Assembly: GCF_004357905.1 (NCBI RefSeq)
Contig: NZ_SMTT01000006.1
Location: 1 to 64,000 of the forward strand
Direction of reading: 5' to 3'
Length of the DNA stretch: 64,000 bases
From: Campylobacter lari
Lineage (GTDB): Bacteria; Campylobacterota; Campylobacteria; Campylobacterales; Campylobacteraceae
Shown here: piece by piece, positions 28,049-38,976 of the stretch
How the letters are laid out: every line of letters begins with the position of its first letter
Numbering within the stretch: the stretch's first letter is position 1
The notes under the pieces: generated by a model
What the model was told of the DNA's origin: nothing
What the model saw: only the letters and a program-made list of their open reading frames with translations
The model's database searches: none
Translations under genes and position numbers: made by a program

Positions 28049-28789
28049 CATATAAAGCCCGCCATTGACTTTTAAAATTTCTCCTGTGATATAAGAAGAA
28101 TGATCACTTAATAAAAACGCCACAGCTTGAGCTACCTCGCTTGTATCTGCAAAACGCTTTAAAGGGATATTGTTAATATAATTTTGTTTAATCTCATCAC
28201 TTAAAACTTCAGTCATATCACTTTTTATAAAACCTGGAGTAATACAGTTATATCTTATATTTCTTGCTGCGCCTTCTTTAGCAAAAGATTTTGTTAGAGC
28301 TATCATACCGCCTTTACTAGCACTATAATTAGTTTGGCCTGCATTTCCCATTTCTCCAACTATAGAAGCGATATTTACAACCGCACCAAAACGCTTTTTA
28401 CTCATAGTTTTTAATGCCTCTCTACAACCTAAAAAACTTGAATTTAGATTAGCATTAATCACTGAAGAAAAATCATCCATACTCATTCTAAGTGCTAATT
28501 TATCATTAGTAATACCTGCATTATTAACTAAATAACTAAGCTCACCATCACTTTCTACTATAGTTGCAATAGCGCTTGTAAATTCTTCTTCAACACTTGC
28601 ATCAAATTTAATCACAGCCGCACAACCACCACTTTTTTCTATCTCTTCTTTTAGTGCATCAGCAAGTTCAGGCTTACTTCTATAATTAATCCAAACTTTT
28701 AAGCCATAACTTGCTAATTCTTTGGCTATTGCTGCACCTATACCTTTACTTGCACCTGTTATTAAAACATTTTTTCCACTAAATTTCAT
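28046..28789 (-). CDS. fabG: 3-oxoacyl-ACP reductase FabG
   Basis: NADPH-dependent ketoreductase of fatty-acid elongation, short-chain dehydrogenase family. The cofactor motif TGASKGIGAAIA is near residue 11, NNAG near 90, the catalytic Ser in NIASIVGEMGN (about 140), and the YxxxK pair in YSASKGGMIALTKS (about 153). The 247 residues are normal. It follows gpmI by 14 bp, an order also seen in C. jejuni. Confidence 0.96.
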   Translation of the reverse strand: MKFSGKNVLITGASKGIGAAIAKELASYGLKVWINYRSKPELADALKEEIEKSGGCAAVIKFDASVEEEFTSAIATIVESDGELSYLVNNAGITNDKLALRMSMDDFSSVINANLNSSFLGCREALKTMSKKRFGAVVNIASIVGEMGNAGQTNYSASKGGMIALTKSFAKEGAARNIRYNCITPGFIKSDMTEVLSDEIKQNYINNIPLKRFADTSEVAQAVAFLLSDHSSYITGEILKVNGGLYM

Positions 28790-28803
28790 TGTTCTCCTTT
28801 AAA

Positions 28804-30282
28804 TTAAAATAAAGCCTCATCCATTTCTTTTGGGATAGATAAGTTTAAAATTTTAAGCACACTTGGTGCTATATTACTAAGCCCCATGCCTTCTTTAAGC
28901 TTTTCTAATCCTTTAGCTTCGACAAAAGCAAAAACATCAAAGGTTGTGTGATTAGTGAGCATATTTTCTTTTTCATCCCTCATCGCTTCACAGTTTCCAT
29001 GATCTGAAGTAATAATAAAAGCATAATCATGCTCTCTTGCTTTAGCAATAACCCTACCCAAACACTCATCTACACATTCAACCGCACTAATCGCAGCTTC
29101 AAAATCACCCGTATGTCCTACCATATCACCATTTGCAAAATTTACTACGATAAAATCCATACCACTTTCTATACCCTTAAGCACCTCATCTGTGACTTCT
29201 TTAGCACTCATTTGAGGTTTTTCATCGTATGTTTTTACTTTAGGACTTGGAATTAAAATTCTTGTTTCATTGCATTCTAATTCTTCTTTTCCCCCATTAA
29301 AGAAAAAGGTTACATGAGCGTATTTTTCTGTTTCAGCTGTGTGAAGTTGGCTTAAATTTGCATTAGCTATCACAGAAGCTAAAGTATTATTTAACTCTTC
29401 TTTTTCAAACATCACAGGTAGTTTAAAACTCTCATCATACAAACTCATAGTAATAGCATTTTTTATAAGCACTTCTTTTGGAAATTCATTAAAACTTTCT
29501 TGGGTTAAAGAAGCGACTAATTGACGCATTCTATCATTTCTAAAATTGATAAAAATCACACCATCTTCAGCCTTAATTCCATCAAAGTTTTGACTAATAA
29601 CTGGGGTTAAAAACTCATCCGTGATATTTTTATCATAGCTTTTTTGTATAAATTGCACAAAATCATCACACTTTGGTGCCTTAGCAAATAAAGCATCATA
29701 ATAAGACTTAATCCTATCATAGCGCTTATCTCTATCCATAGCATAAAATCTTCCCGATAAAGAAGCAAAATTAACCCCTTCTTTTTCGCAAAATTCCTGT
29801 AAAGATTTTATAAATTCTAAACCTGAATTTGGAGGACAATCTCTACCATCACTAATTGCATGCGCAAAAACTTCTTTATTTTCTTGCTTACAAATTTTTA
29901 AAAGTGTATTAAAATGTGTATGCATAGAATGCACCCCACCATCACTATAAAGCCCTATAATATGCACTCTTTTGCATTTTTGCAATAAATCTTTTAAAGC
30001 CTTATTATCTTTTAAAGTATCATTTTCTATGGCTTTATTTATCTTGACTAAATTTTGATAGATTATGCGTCCGCTACCTATACACATATGCCCTACTTCG
30101 CTATTACCCATTTGACCTTCAGGTAGGCCAACTGCCAAGCCACTTGTTTTTATCAAAACATTAGGGGTATTTTCAAAAAGCTTATCATAAGTTGGCTTTT
30201 TAGCATGAAAAAAAGCATTATAGTTTGAATTTGTATTATGTCCTATACCATCTGTGATTATCAAAATACATTTTTGACTCAT
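28804..30282 (-). CDS. gpmI: 2,3-bisphosphoglycerate-independent phosphoglycerate mutase
   Basis: Interconverts 3- and 2-phosphoglycerate using two Mn ions. It shows the N-terminal ITDGIGHN metal site, the phosphoserine nucleophile in [14 protein letters not shown] (about residue 60), and C-terminal metal ligands in [14 protein letters not shown] (about 395) and ITSDHGNCE (about 435). The 492 residues are full length. It runs with fabG. Confidence 0.96.
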   Translation of the reverse strand: MSQKCILIITDGIGHNTNSNYNAFFHAKKPTYDKLFENTPNVLIKTSGLAVGLPEGQMGNSEVGHMCIGSGRIIYQNLVKINKAIENDTLKDNKALKDLLQKCKRVHIIGLYSDGGVHSMHTHFNTLLKICKQENKEVFAHAISDGRDCPPNSGLEFIKSLQEFCEKEGVNFASLSGRFYAMDRDKRYDRIKSYYDALFAKAPKCDDFVQFIQKSYDKNITDEFLTPVISQNFDGIKAEDGVIFINFRNDRMRQLVASLTQESFNEFPKEVLIKNAITMSLYDESFKLPVMFEKEELNNTLASVIANANLSQLHTAETEKYAHVTFFFNGGKEELECNETRILIPSPKVKTYDEKPQMSAKEVTDEVLKGIESGMDFIVVNFANGDMVGHTGDFEAAISAVECVDECLGRVIAKAREHDYAFIITSDHGNCEAMRDEKENMLTNHTTFDVFAFVEAKGLEKLKEGMGLSNIAPSVLKILNLSIPKEMDEALF

Positions 30283-30360
30283 TTTTTACTCTTTTTTATA
30301 ATTTATTTATGTGATTTTACTAAAATTATGCTTTTAAAAAACAAATACAAGGTTAAAATT

Positions 30361-31419
30361 TTGCTTTATCTTACAGAATATACAAATTATATGTTTTTTT
30401 CTTATATTAGCGTGCGTGCTGGTTTTGCATTTTTTATTGCTTTATTTTTGAGTTTGTATTTAATGCCAAAATTTATCAAATGGGCTCAAAATAAAAAAGC
30501 AAATCAACCTATTTATGAATACGCTCCACAATCACACCAAGCTAAATCTCATACCCCTACTATGGGTGGGCTTGTTTTTATCTTTGCTACTATCATAGCA
30601 AGTGTTTTAAGTGCTGATTTAAATAATAGTTTTGTAATCGTTGGATTATTATGTTTAGTACTATTTTGTACTATAGGCTTAGTTGATGATTTGGGGAAAA
30701 TTTTAAAAAAAGACAATCACGCAGGATTAAGCCCAAAAATGAAACTACTAGGGCAATTTAGCGCTGCTTTTATCTGTGTTGGATTATTATATTTATTTGA
30801 TATAAATACTGAATTTTATTTACCTTTTTACAAACATGCTATTTTTGATGGTGGTATGTTTATGTTGTTTTTATGGATTTTAGTTATTGTATCAAGCTCT
30901 AATGCTGTAAATTTAACCGATGGGCTTGATGGTCTTGCAACCGTGCCTTCTATATTTTCTCTTTTAAGTCTTGGTGCTTTTTTGTATTTAAGTGGAAATG
31001 CTATTTATAGTTCTTATTTATTCTTACCTAAAATTCAAGGTCTAGGAGAACTTGTGGTAATAAGTGCGGCTTTAGTTGGTGCGCTTATGGGATTTTTGTG
31101 GTATAACTGCTATCCTGCACAAGTTTTTATGGGAGATAGTGGGAGTTTAAGCATAGGGGCGTTTTTAGGCTATCTTGGTATAGTAAGTAAAAATGAAATT
31201 TTGCTTTTGCTTATAGGTTTTGTATTTGTTTTAGAAACTATTTCAGTGATTTTACAAGTAGGAAGTTTTAAAATCTTTAATAAAAGAGTATTTAAAATGG
31301 CACCTATTCATCATCATTTTGAAAAAATAGGTTGGGTGGAAAATAAAATCATCGTGCGTTTTTGGATGATAGCCTTACTTGCAAATATCATTGCATTAAT
31401 TAGTATAAAGTTAAGATAA
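30361..31419 (+). CDS. mraY: phospho-MurNAc-pentapeptide transferase MraY
   Basis: Membrane enzyme that makes lipid I from UDP-MurNAc-pentapeptide and undecaprenyl phosphate. About ten hydrophobic segments, with family motifs [11 protein letters not shown] (about 65), LVDDLGK (about 110), [15 protein letters not shown] (about 180) and [11 protein letters not shown] (about 310). I place the start at the TTG at 30361. An AAGG lies 8-9 nt upstream, and this gives 352 residues, close to the known C. jejuni protein. The frame is open back to 30238, but that part would run into the divergent gpmI. It overlaps murD by one base. Confidence 0.93.
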   Translation: MLYLTEYTNYMFFSYISVRAGFAFFIALFLSLYLMPKFIKWAQNKKANQPIYEYAPQSHQAKSHTPTMGGLVFIFATIIASVLSADLNNSFVIVGLLCLVLFCTIGLVDDLGKILKKDNHAGLSPKMKLLGQFSAAFICVGLLYLFDINTEFYLPFYKHAIFDGGMFMLFLWILVIVSSSNAVNLTDGLDGLATVPSIFSLLSLGAFLYLSGNAIYSSYLFLPKIQGLGELVVISAALVGALMGFLWYNCYPAQVFMGDSGSLSIGAFLGYLGIVSKNEILLLLIGFVFVLETISVILQVGSFKIFNKRVFKMAPIHHHFEKIGWVENKIIVRFWMIALLANIIALISIKLR

Positions 31420-32618
31420 TGAAAATTTCACTTTTTGGATACGGAAAAACAACTAAAGCTTTTGCGCAGCGTTTTGGAAATTGCGATATTTATGATGATC
31501 ATTTTGCAAGTATAAGTAAAGATGAATTTAACAATACACTTTTACCGCCTTGTGAATTTGATCCTTTAAAAAGTGACTTAGAAATTCCAAGTCCTGGCTT
31601 TCCAAATGATCATTTTCTCATACAGCAAGCAAAAAATTTAAGCAGTGAGTATGATTTTTTTTATGATGGCATGCCAAAAAGTGTTTGGATAAGCGGAACA
31701 AATGGCAAAACCACCACCACCCAAATGACACATCATCTTTTAAAACATATCAATGCACAAATGGGAGCAAACATAGGAACTCCTTTAGCACAAATGGATA
31801 TTAGTGCTAAATTATGGATTTTAGAAAGCTCATCTTTTTCGCTTTTTTACACCAAAGTAGCTAAACCTGAAATTTATGCACTTTTACCTATCACACCTGA
31901 TCATCTTTCTTGGCACAAAAGCTTTGAAAATTATGAGCGAGCAAAGCTTAGTGTGCTTGAAAGAATGAATGAAAATGATGTGGTAATTTTACCTAAAAAA
32001 TACGAGGCTTATCCAACTCATGCTTATGTTATAAGCTATGAAGATGAGCAAGATTTAGCTAAAAAAATGCAAATTGATTTAGAAAAAATTCATTTTAAAA
32101 CCCCATTTTTGCTTGATGCTCTTATTGCCTTAAGTATAGAAAAAATCATACTAGATCGTTGCTCTTATGAGCTTTTAAACGAGTTTAAGATAGAAAAAAA
32201 CAAACTTGAAGAAATATTTGATCATAAAAATAGACTTTGGGTAAATGATACTAAAGCAACTAATCTTGATGCTAGTTTAGCTGCTCTTAAACGCTATAAG
32301 GATAAAAAAATTCATCTTATCATAGGTGGGGATGACAAGGGAGTGGATTTAAGCGCTTTATTTGTTTTTATGAAAGAGCTTGATATAGAGCTTTATGCCA
32401 TAGGAAAAAGCACCAATAAAATACTTGATTATGCTAAAAATGTTAATTTAAAAGCACATTTTTGTGAGTTTTTACCTAAAGCGGTAGAAAAAATCAATCA
32501 AAACTTAACTAATGATGAAGTAGCCCTACTAAGCCCTGCTTGTGCAAGCTTAGATCAGTTTAAGTCTTATGAAGAAAGAGGAGATCTTTTTAAAAAATGT
32601 ATTCAAGAATTAAGCTAA
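31419..32618 (+). CDS. murD: UDP-MurNAc-L-alanine:D-glutamate ligase MurD
   Basis: Adds D-glutamate to UDP-MurNAc-L-Ala in peptidoglycan synthesis. The ATP-binding motif is [14 protein letters not shown] (about residue 90), followed by LESSSF (about 145), the metal-site ITPDHLSWH (about 160) and VNDTKATN (about 275). It has 399 residues, slightly shorter than enterobacterial MurD. It is coupled to mraY through TAATG. The tail overlaps the end of the convergent LysR-family gene by 9 bp. Confidence 0.95.
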   Translation: MKISLFGYGKTTKAFAQRFGNCDIYDDHFASISKDEFNNTLLPPCEFDPLKSDLEIPSPGFPNDHFLIQQAKNLSSEYDFFYDGMPKSVWISGTNGKTTTTQMTHHLLKHINAQMGANIGTPLAQMDISAKLWILESSSFSLFYTKVAKPEIYALLPITPDHLSWHKSFENYERAKLSVLERMNENDVVILPKKYEAYPTHAYVISYEDEQDLAKKMQIDLEKIHFKTPFLLDALIALSIEKIILDRCSYELLNEFKIEKNKLEEIFDHKNRLWVNDTKATNLDASLAALKRYKDKKIHLIIGGDDKGVDLSALFVFMKELDIELYAIGKSTNKILDYAKNVNLKAHFCEFLPKAVEKINQNLTNDEVALLSPACASLDQFKSYEERGDLFKKCIQELS

Positions 32619-33473
32619 ATCTTTTTGAATGCAAAATTTTAAAAACTCACATAAATTTATAAATTTATTGCTTGGTTCTTTATTTTTATGATAAATCAAG
32701 CAAAGCTCTCTTGAAATTTTAAAATTTTTTAATCTTACTTCAAATAAACTTTTAGCTTCGAGCTCTTCTTTAACACTAAATTTAGGTAAAACTGCTAAAA
32801 ATTTACCTTTTTTAGTCAACTCTTTTATCATAGCAGTTGAGTTTAACTCATAAACCAAATTAAGCTTTACATCTTTAGGCAAAGCATTTAAAAACACTTC
32901 TTTTGCACCTGAACCTTGCTCACGACTTAGCCATTTAAAATCCTTTAATTCATCTATGAAAAATTCTTTTTTGAAGTCATTTTTACTCACCACAATAAGC
33001 TCATCATCACAAATTTTAATCTTTTTTATATCCTTATCTTTGCAAATCCCTTCAATCAAACCTATATCGATTTCTTTATCTAAAATATCTTTGATAATAT
33101 TTTGACTATTATCCAAAGACAAATTTAATTTGATATTTTCTGCCTTTTGATCCAAAAAAGTTCCTAGTAAATAAGTACCTACATTTTGACTAACTTTCAT
33201 ACTTATTTCATAGCTTTGATCATCTTGCATTGCTTTTTCTATGCGTTCAAATTCTAAAATCAAAGGAGTGATTTGTTTTAAAAACACTTTTCCTTTTTCA
33301 TTTAAACTTAAAAATTTAGCATTTCTATCAAAAAGCTTGGTGTTTAAACTTTTTTCAAGTTCAAATATAGCTAAAGACAAAGCAGATTGAGTTATATTTA
33401 ATTCTTTAGCACAAGCTCTTAAATTTAAATTTCTACACAAGGCTTGAAAATATTTTATTTGTTTAAAAGTCAT
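32610..33473 (-). CDS. LysR-family transcriptional regulator
   Basis: N-terminal winged HTH (about 1-60: [41 protein letters not shown]). It is followed by a periplasmic-binding-protein-like effector domain (about 85-285). I use the ATG at 33473, which has AAGAG at a suitable distance; a GTG two codons upstream is also possible. It is divergent from a YeiH-type transporter gene with a 106-bp gap, the standard arrangement for LysR control of a neighbour. The effector is unknown. Confidence 0.9.
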   Translation of the reverse strand: MTFKQIKYFQALCRNLNLRACAKELNITQSALSLAIFELEKSLNTKLFDRNAKFLSLNEKGKVFLKQITPLILEFERIEKAMQDDQSYEISMKVSQNVGTYLLGTFLDQKAENIKLNLSLDNSQNIIKDILDKEIDIGLIEGICKDKDIKKIKICDDELIVVSKNDFKKEFFIDELKDFKWLSREQGSGAKEVFLNALPKDVKLNLVYELNSTAMIKELTKKGKFLAVLPKFSVKEELEAKSLFEVRLKNFKISRELCLIYHKNKEPSNKFINLCEFLKFCIQKDLA

Positions 33474-33579
33474 AAGCACTCTTTTGATAAATATTTTTAA
33501 TCATTATATCAAATAAAATTAATTTTACTTATCACAAAAAAATCATTAAGATTACAAAAAACAAAAAAAGGAAAAATTC

Positions 33580-34617
33580 ATGCATAAAAATATATATAAA
33601 CATAGAAAATTTGAAGCTTTTTTACTGCTTTTTACTCTTGCTTTTTGTGCTTTTGCTATTTCTGAGCTTAATTTTTTTAAAAATCTTGGAATTTCAGCTT
33701 TAATCATAGCCGTGATTTTAGGAGCTTTAATAGGAAATTTAGCTCATCAAAATGCAAATTTACTTAAAAAATCAGGAGTTTTAAACATAGCAACAAAAGA
33801 AATTTTGAGACTTGGAATTATACTTTATGGCTTTAGAATTACTTTTAATGATTTAGAAAAAGTTGGATTAAATGGAATTTTATTAGCATTTTTAGTGGTG
33901 TTTTCTACCTTTTTTATGGGACTTTTGTTAGGAAAATTCTTCAAACTTGATCTTAAAGAAAGCATACTTATAAGTAGTGGCTCAAGCATTTGTGGAGCAG
34001 CTGCTGTGATGGCTAGTGAAAGCATTGTTAAAGGTGGCTCTGCTAAAGTTGGCGTAGCAGTTTGCACTGTGGTTGTGTTTGGAACTTTAGGGATGTTTTT
34101 ATATCCTTTGGCTTGGAATTTAGGTTGGTTTGATTTTTTTAATTTAAAGCAAATAGGGTATTTCATGGGAGCAAGCTTGCATGAAGTTGCACATGCTGTT
34201 GCAGCAGGTGAAGCTGTAAAAGCAGGAGATGGTGCTGTCATAGAAAAAATGATGCGTGTTTTAATGCTAGTGCCTTTTTTGATTTTCTTAAGTCTTTTTT
34301 CATTGAAATTTCTAAGTAAAAATAATGAAAAAATCTCCATTAAAGCAAATATTCCTTATTTTGCTTTGTGGTTTTTATTTGCATGCGGTATTAGCTCACT
34401 TGAAATATTAAATACAGATTTTGCGCTTAACTATATAAAACCAAGCATACAAACTATAGACACACTTTTGCTTTCTATGGCTATGGTAGCTTTAGGAGTA
34501 AATATCCATAAAAATGTTTTAAAAAATGCAGGTTTTAAACCATTTTTAATGGCATTTTTTCTTTTTATATGGTTAATCTTTATATCAATTAGTTTTATTT
34601 TATTATTAAATTTATAA
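33580..34617 (+). CDS. YeiH/UPF0324 family membrane protein
   Basis: A 345-residue inner-membrane protein with about ten hydrophobic segments, of the UPF0324 family sometimes called putative sulfate exporters. Family stretches are ISSGSSICGAAAVMASE (about 128) and GASLHEVAHAVAAGEAVK (about 195). It is divergent from a LysR-family gene that probably controls it; the same LysR/transporter pair exists in C. jejuni. The substrate is not established; a sulfur oxyanion or a small acid are possibilities. Confidence 0.85.
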   Translation: MHKNIYKHRKFEAFLLLFTLAFCAFAISELNFFKNLGISALIIAVILGALIGNLAHQNANLLKKSGVLNIATKEILRLGIILYGFRITFNDLEKVGLNGILLAFLVVFSTFFMGLLLGKFFKLDLKESILISSGSSICGAAAVMASESIVKGGSAKVGVAVCTVVVFGTLGMFLYPLAWNLGWFDFFNLKQIGYFMGASLHEVAHAVAAGEAVKAGDGAVIEKMMRVLMLVPFLIFLSLFSLKFLSKNNEKISIKANIPYFALWFLFACGISSLEILNTDFALNYIKPSIQTIDTLLLSMAMVALGVNIHKNVLKNAGFKPFLMAFFLFIWLIFISISFILLLNL

Positions 34618-34642
34618 ATACATGAAAATTCTTCATGTATTT
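34616..34642 (+). terminator. terminator after the YeiH gene
   Basis: AAATACATGAA/TTCATGTATTT, 11 perfect pairs with a 5-nt loop, followed by ATTTTAT. It begins at the stop codon. Confidence 0.55.
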
Positions 34643-34674
34643 ATTTTATAATCTTTAATCAAAATAAATTAATG

Positions 34675-35511
34675 TTAGCGAATCAGCAATAAAGGTTTTT
34701 TAGCCTTAGTTAAAATATCATTTGTCAAACTACCAAATAAAATACTTTTTACCCAGTGATGTGAGTAAGCCCCCATGATCAATAAATCTATATCATTTTG
34801 CTCACCAAAATCAAATAAAGCTTGAGTAATCTCTCCATTTAAATATTGAGTTTGCACATTTAAATTTGCTTCTTTAAAAATTTGACTTACTTGAGCTAAT
34901 AATTCACAAGAAGCTTTTTCATCTTTAGATACATTTACTACATAACGCTTTGCTTCTTTAAAAATAGGTCTTTTAATGGCTTGTTCTATAGCCTTTTTAG
35001 CTAAATTACTCCCATCATAAGCCATCATTACACTTTTAATCTCTTTAAAAGCAGAATTTACAAGCAAAATAGGCACATTTAAAGCTCTTACTAATTCTTC
35101 TGTATGAATGCCTATTTTATTTTTCTTACCTCCGCCTTTTAAACCTGCTATGGCTAACCTTATTTGATCATTGTATTCTTTTAAAACCTCTTCTAAATCT
35201 CCATCTCTTTGCACACTAAAGCATTCTTTTACGCCTTGTTCTTTTGCGTAAGCACAAAATTCTTCTAAAATTCTTTGCCCTTTTTTGCAAAGATTTTCAT
35301 TTTTTTGACTTTGCTCTTCTACTAAATCTTCAATCACACATCCACTAGCGCCTATGCCAAAACTACAAGCTAATTCAGCATTAGTAAAATTTGGTTCTAT
35401 AGTATATAAAAACATTAAAGGCAAATCTAGCTTTTTAGCTAAATACACCCCATAATGCAAACTTTCCCTACAAGGCTCTAAAACATCTACACAAACTAGA
35501 ATTTTTTCCAT
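34675..35511 (-). CDS. tandem universal stress protein
   Basis: A 278-residue cytoplasmic protein made of two Usp (Rossmann-like) domains (about 1-138 and 145-278). The second carries the ATP-binding signature GAYSHHWVKSILFGSLTNDIL. The first lacks a clear G-2x-G-9x-G motif and is probably the non-binding half. Separated by 19 bp from prfB upstream and likely co-transcribed with it. The specific stress cannot be inferred. Confidence 0.85.
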   Translation of the reverse strand: MEKILVCVDVLEPCRESLHYGVYLAKKLDLPLMFLYTIEPNFTNAELACSFGIGASGCVIEDLVEEQSQKNENLCKKGQRILEEFCAYAKEQGVKECFSVQRDGDLEEVLKEYNDQIRLAIAGLKGGGKKNKIGIHTEELVRALNVPILLVNSAFKEIKSVMMAYDGSNLAKKAIEQAIKRPIFKEAKRYVVNVSKDEKASCELLAQVSQIFKEANLNVQTQYLNGEITQALFDFGEQNDIDLLIMGAYSHHWVKSILFGSLTNDILTKAKKPLLLIR

Positions 35512-35530
35512 TTAATATCCTTTTGTAGTA

Positions 35531-36631
35531 TCAATCTTGCGCTTTTTGCGCTATTAAAACACCTTCTATGATTTTTTTAATATCTCCATCTAAGATATTA
35601 TCAACCTGTGAAAAAGCTTCATTTGAGCGTGTATCTTTAACTTGTTGATAAGGAAAAAGTACATAAGAACGGATTTGATGACCCCAACCTATCTCACTTT
35701 TTTCGCTTGAATTTGCTTCATCTTGTTGTTTCATAAGCTCAAGCTCATAAAGGCGTGATTTTAACATTTTAAAGGCTGTGGCTTTGTTTTTGTGTTGGCT
35801 TCTATCGTTTTGACATTGCACTACTATACCACTTGGCATATGAGTTATGCGCACTGCTGATTCAGTTTTATTAACATGCTGTCCACCCGCTCCGCTTGCT
35901 CTATAATAATCAATCCTTATATCTTTTTCTTCAATTTCTATTTCAATATCATCATCAAGTTCAGGTGAAACCATCACACTAGAAAAACTCGTATGGCGAC
36001 GCCCTGCACTATCAAATGGAGAAGTTCTTACTAAACGATGAATGCCATTTTCAGCTTTTAAATACCCATAAGCATTTTCACCTTTTACTAAAAAGCTAAC
36101 ATCTTTAAGCCCTGCTTCTTCGCCTTCTTGAAAGTCAAGTGTTTCCACTTTAAAACCTTCTCTTTCACAAAATCTCAAATACATCCTATAAAGCATGCTA
36201 GCCCAGTCATTACTCTCCGTTCCACCTGCTCCTGGGTGAATAGAAACTATGGCATTTTTACCATCATTTTCTCCACTTAAAAGCATAGAAATTTCAAGAT
36301 TTACAATAAGATCTTCTAGCTTGTTTGCATCTTCAAATAAAGCTTCTATAGTATCTAAGTCATTTTCACTATTAGCAAGATCAAAAAGCTCGCTTGCATC
36401 ATTTAAAGCATTATTTGCATTTTCATAATTTTTAAGTAAATTTGAAATTTTAGTTTTTTCTTTACCTATAACGCCTGCTTGTTTTACATCACTCCAAAAA
36501 GAAGGGGAATTTTCTAAATTTTCTATTTCTTTTAATCTTGTTTTTATCTCTTCAGGCTTAATAATAGAAGCGATATTTCCAACTTTGTTTTTTAATTTTT
36601 TTAAAAGTTCGCTGTATTCGTAATTATCCAT
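35531..36631 (-). CDS. prfB: peptide chain release factor 2
   Basis: Recognises UGA and UAA stop codons and triggers peptide release on the ribosome. It shows the SPF recognition tripeptide in [12 protein letters not shown] (about residue 200) and the GGQ loop in [15 protein letters not shown] (about 245). The ATG at 36631 gives 366 residues; the frame stays open to 36769 but lies outside homology. The gene is continuous, without the in-frame UGA and +1 frameshift that autoregulates prfB in many other bacteria. Confidence 0.95.
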   Translation of the reverse strand: MDNYEYSELLKKLKNKVGNIASIIKPEEIKTRLKEIENLENSPSFWSDVKQAGVIGKEKTKISNLLKNYENANNALNDASELFDLANSENDLDTIEALFEDANKLEDLIVNLEISMLLSGENDGKNAIVSIHPGAGGTESNDWASMLYRMYLRFCEREGFKVETLDFQEGEEAGLKDVSFLVKGENAYGYLKAENGIHRLVRTSPFDSAGRRHTSFSSVMVSPELDDDIEIEIEEKDIRIDYYRASGAGGQHVNKTESAVRITHMPSGIVVQCQNDRSQHKNKATAFKMLKSRLYELELMKQQDEANSSEKSEIGWGHQIRSYVLFPYQQVKDTRSNEAFSQVDNILDGDIKKIIEGVLIAQKAQD

Positions 36632-36654
36632 AAAAATTTTCTTTCTAATTTTGA

Positions 36655-36660
36655 TATAAT
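36655..36660 (+). promoter_or_regulatory. -10 element of rimO-tilS
   Basis: TATAAT about 48 nt upstream of the rimO start, in the prfB/rimO divergent gap. Confidence 0.45.
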
Positions 36661-36707
36661 TTAATCTTATAATTTTAGCAAAAAATAAAACATTTAAAGT
36701 GAGAAAT

Positions 36708-38024
36708 ATGCCAAAACTTTTTTTAATGTCTTTAGGTTGTAATAAAAATTTAGTTGATAGTGAAATCATGCTTGGAAGATTAAGTAATTATGAAATTTGT
36801 GATGAGCCAAGCTTAGCTGATGTTTTGATTGTAAATACCTGTGGTTTTATAGATAGTGCTAAAAAAGAAAGCATAAATGCGATTTTAGACTTACACGAGC
36901 AAAGAAAAAAGGACTCGTTGCTGGTTGTAACAGGATGTTTAATGCAGCGCTACCGCGAAGAATTAATGAAAGAACTACCTGAAGTTGATCTTTTTACCGG
37001 TGTGGGAGATTATGAAAAAATTGATGAAATGATACTTAAAAAAACTAATCTATTTTCAAATTCTACTTACTTGCAAGATAAAAATACTAATCGTGTGATC
37101 ACAGGATCAAACTATCATGCTTTTATCAAAATAGCTGAAGGGTGCAATCAAAAATGTTCATTTTGCGCTATACCAAGTTTTAAAGGCAAACTTAAATCAA
37201 GAAGCTTAGAAAGTATTATAAATGAAGTAAAAGAACTTGTTAAAAAAGGCTATAAAGACTTTTCTTTTATTGCTCAAGATACAAGCTCGTATTTGTTTGA
37301 TCAAGGTCAAAAAGATGGACTTTTAAAGCTTATTGAAGCTATAGAAAATATCCAAGGTGTAAAGGCTGCTAGAATTTTATATCTATATCCAACAAGCATT
37401 AGTAAAGAAGTGATAGAAAAAATCATTCAGTCAAAAGTTTTTGTAAATTATTTTGATATGCCTTTACAACACATCAGTGATAATATGCTTAAAATCATGA
37501 AACGCGGAGCTAACAAAGCTAAATTAATCGAGCTTTTAAATTTAATGAAACAAGCTCCAAATTCATTTTTACGCACAGGTTTTATAGTAGGACATCCTAG
37601 AGAAAGTGATGAGGACTTTGAAGAATTATGCACTTTTATAAAAGAATTTGGTTTTGATAGAATTAGTGTTTTTGCTTATTCTAAAGAAGAAGATACCGCA
37701 GCTTTTGAAATGGAACAAATTCCTAGTAAAATCATCAATGCAAGATTAAAAGTGATAGAAAAAATTGTTGATGATTGCATAGAAAAAAGCTTTAATCAAC
37801 AAGTTGGCAAAAAAACCTTAGCATTTTGTGAAGGTCAAAGCTCTGAAGGAGAATTTTTCATCGGTGCAAAAGATTTGCGTTGGGATAGAAATATTGATGG
37901 AGAAATTCTCATCAATGAAAGTGATTGTGGAAATTTGGAAATGGGCGAGCTTTATGAGTGTGAAATCACACAGAGCTTAGATAAAAAACTCATTGCAAAA
38001 GCCTTAAGAAAGTTTGATGATTGA
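36708..38024 (+). CDS. rimO: ribosomal protein S12 methylthiotransferase RimO
   Basis: Radical-SAM enzyme that methylthiolates Asp of ribosomal protein S12. The N-terminal MTTase domain has cluster cysteines in [17 protein letters not shown] and TGCLMQRY. The radical-SAM motif [15 protein letters not shown] is near residue 145, and a C-terminal TRAM domain spans about 370-438. The ATG at 36708 is chosen over a GTG three codons upstream because of the ribosome-site spacing and the fit to the family start ([11 protein letters not shown]). Confidence 0.95.
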   Translation: MPKLFLMSLGCNKNLVDSEIMLGRLSNYEICDEPSLADVLIVNTCGFIDSAKKESINAILDLHEQRKKDSLLVVTGCLMQRYREELMKELPEVDLFTGVGDYEKIDEMILKKTNLFSNSTYLQDKNTNRVITGSNYHAFIKIAEGCNQKCSFCAIPSFKGKLKSRSLESIINEVKELVKKGYKDFSFIAQDTSSYLFDQGQKDGLLKLIEAIENIQGVKAARILYLYPTSISKEVIEKIIQSKVFVNYFDMPLQHISDNMLKIMKRGANKAKLIELLNLMKQAPNSFLRTGFIVGHPRESDEDFEELCTFIKEFGFDRISVFAYSKEEDTAAFEMEQIPSKIINARLKVIEKIVDDCIEKSFNQQVGKKTLAFCEGQSSEGEFFIGAKDLRWDRNIDGEILINESDCGNLEMGELYECEITQSLDKKLIAKALRKFDD

Positions 38025-38976
38025 TAGCAAATATTTAAATCATTTAAAGCAAGGGAAAAATCTTTTAGCATTTTCTCATGGGAGTGATTCTAGCGCTTTA
38101 TTTTTCATGCTTTTAGAAAAAAATATAGATTTTGATCTTGCTTTTATAAACTACAAAACTCGCAAAAATAGCGATAAAGAAGAGCAAAGTGCTAAAGAAT
38201 TAGCCAAGCATTTTCATAAAAAAATTTACATCAAAACCGCACCCAAGATAACAAAAAATTTCGAAGCTTGTGCAAGAACTTTGCGTTATGAGTTTTTTGA
38301 AGAACTTTGCAAAAATCACTCTTATGATAATCTTTTACTAGCTCATCATTTAAATGATAAACTAGAATGGTTTTTAATGCAATTTTCCAAAGGCGCAGGA
38401 CTTAGAGAATTACTTGGTTTTAAAGATATTGAAAAAAGAAAATATTTTACTATCATAAGACCCTTGCTTGAAATTCCAAAAGAAGAAATTTCAAACTACC
38501 TAAAAGATAACAATATCGCTTATTTTCATGATGAGAGTAATGATGATGAAAAATATTTTAGAAATTTCATACGCAAAAATTTTGCCAATGAGTTTTTAAA
38601 GCTTTATCCAAATGGAGTAAAAAAGAGCTTTAAATACCTAGAAAAAGACTTAAAAGAAGAAAATATTTGTGAATTTAAAAATATTTATATTACTCATAAA
38701 GATGAAAGTTTAATCGCAAAATGCTTTAAAAAACTTGGAATACTTTTAAGTGCTAAACAAAGACAAGAAGCTTTAAAAGGCGATGGAGTAATTTCGCATA
38801 AAATAGGCATTGTTTACATACAAGAAAAAGTTTTGATTTTTCCTTTTGTAAGTTGTGAGAAAATGCCAAAAGAATTTAAAGAAATTTATAGAAAAGCAAA
38901 AATCCCTAAACTCTTAAGAGCATATTTATACACAAAAAATATTGATGTAAAAGAACTTATGCAAGCTCTTTTATGA
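38017..38976 (+). CDS. tilS: tRNA(Ile)-lysidine synthetase TilS
   Basis: Modifies the CAU anticodon of tRNA-Ile to lysidine so that it reads AUA. The PP-loop appears as [13 protein letters not shown] (about residue 18), with [15 protein letters not shown] (about 105) and [19 protein letters not shown] (about 165) as further family marks. The PP-loop Gly is replaced by His (SHGSDS in place of SGGxDS), a variant to note. The ATG at 38017 overlaps rimO by 8 nt; a TTG at 38014 is less likely. The 319 residues are short because the C-terminal domain is reduced, as in other campylobacters. Confidence 0.93.
   Translation: MIDSKYLNHLKQGKNLLAFSHGSDSSALFFMLLEKNIDFDLAFINYKTRKNSDKEEQSAKELAKHFHKKIYIKTAPKITKNFEACARTLRYEFFEELCKNHSYDNLLLAHHLNDKLEWFLMQFSKGAGLRELLGFKDIEKRKYFTIIRPLLEIPKEEISNYLKDNNIAYFHDESNDDEKYFRNFIRKNFANEFLKLYPNGVKKSFKYLEKDLKEENICEFKNIYITHKDESLIAKCFKKLGILLSAKQRQEALKGDGVISHKIGIVYIQEKVLIFPFVSCEKMPKEFKEIYRKAKIPKLLRAYLYTKNIDVKELMQALL

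Noticed and set aside
30238-30360. 41-codon upstream extension of mraY
   Set aside because: It would overlap the divergent gpmI start; the TTG at 30361 has a ribosome site and gives the family length.
36632-36769. Upstream extension of prfB and a possible programmed frameshift
   Set aside because: The conserved start is [10 protein letters not shown] at 36631. The frame is continuous, so no frameshift site is needed.
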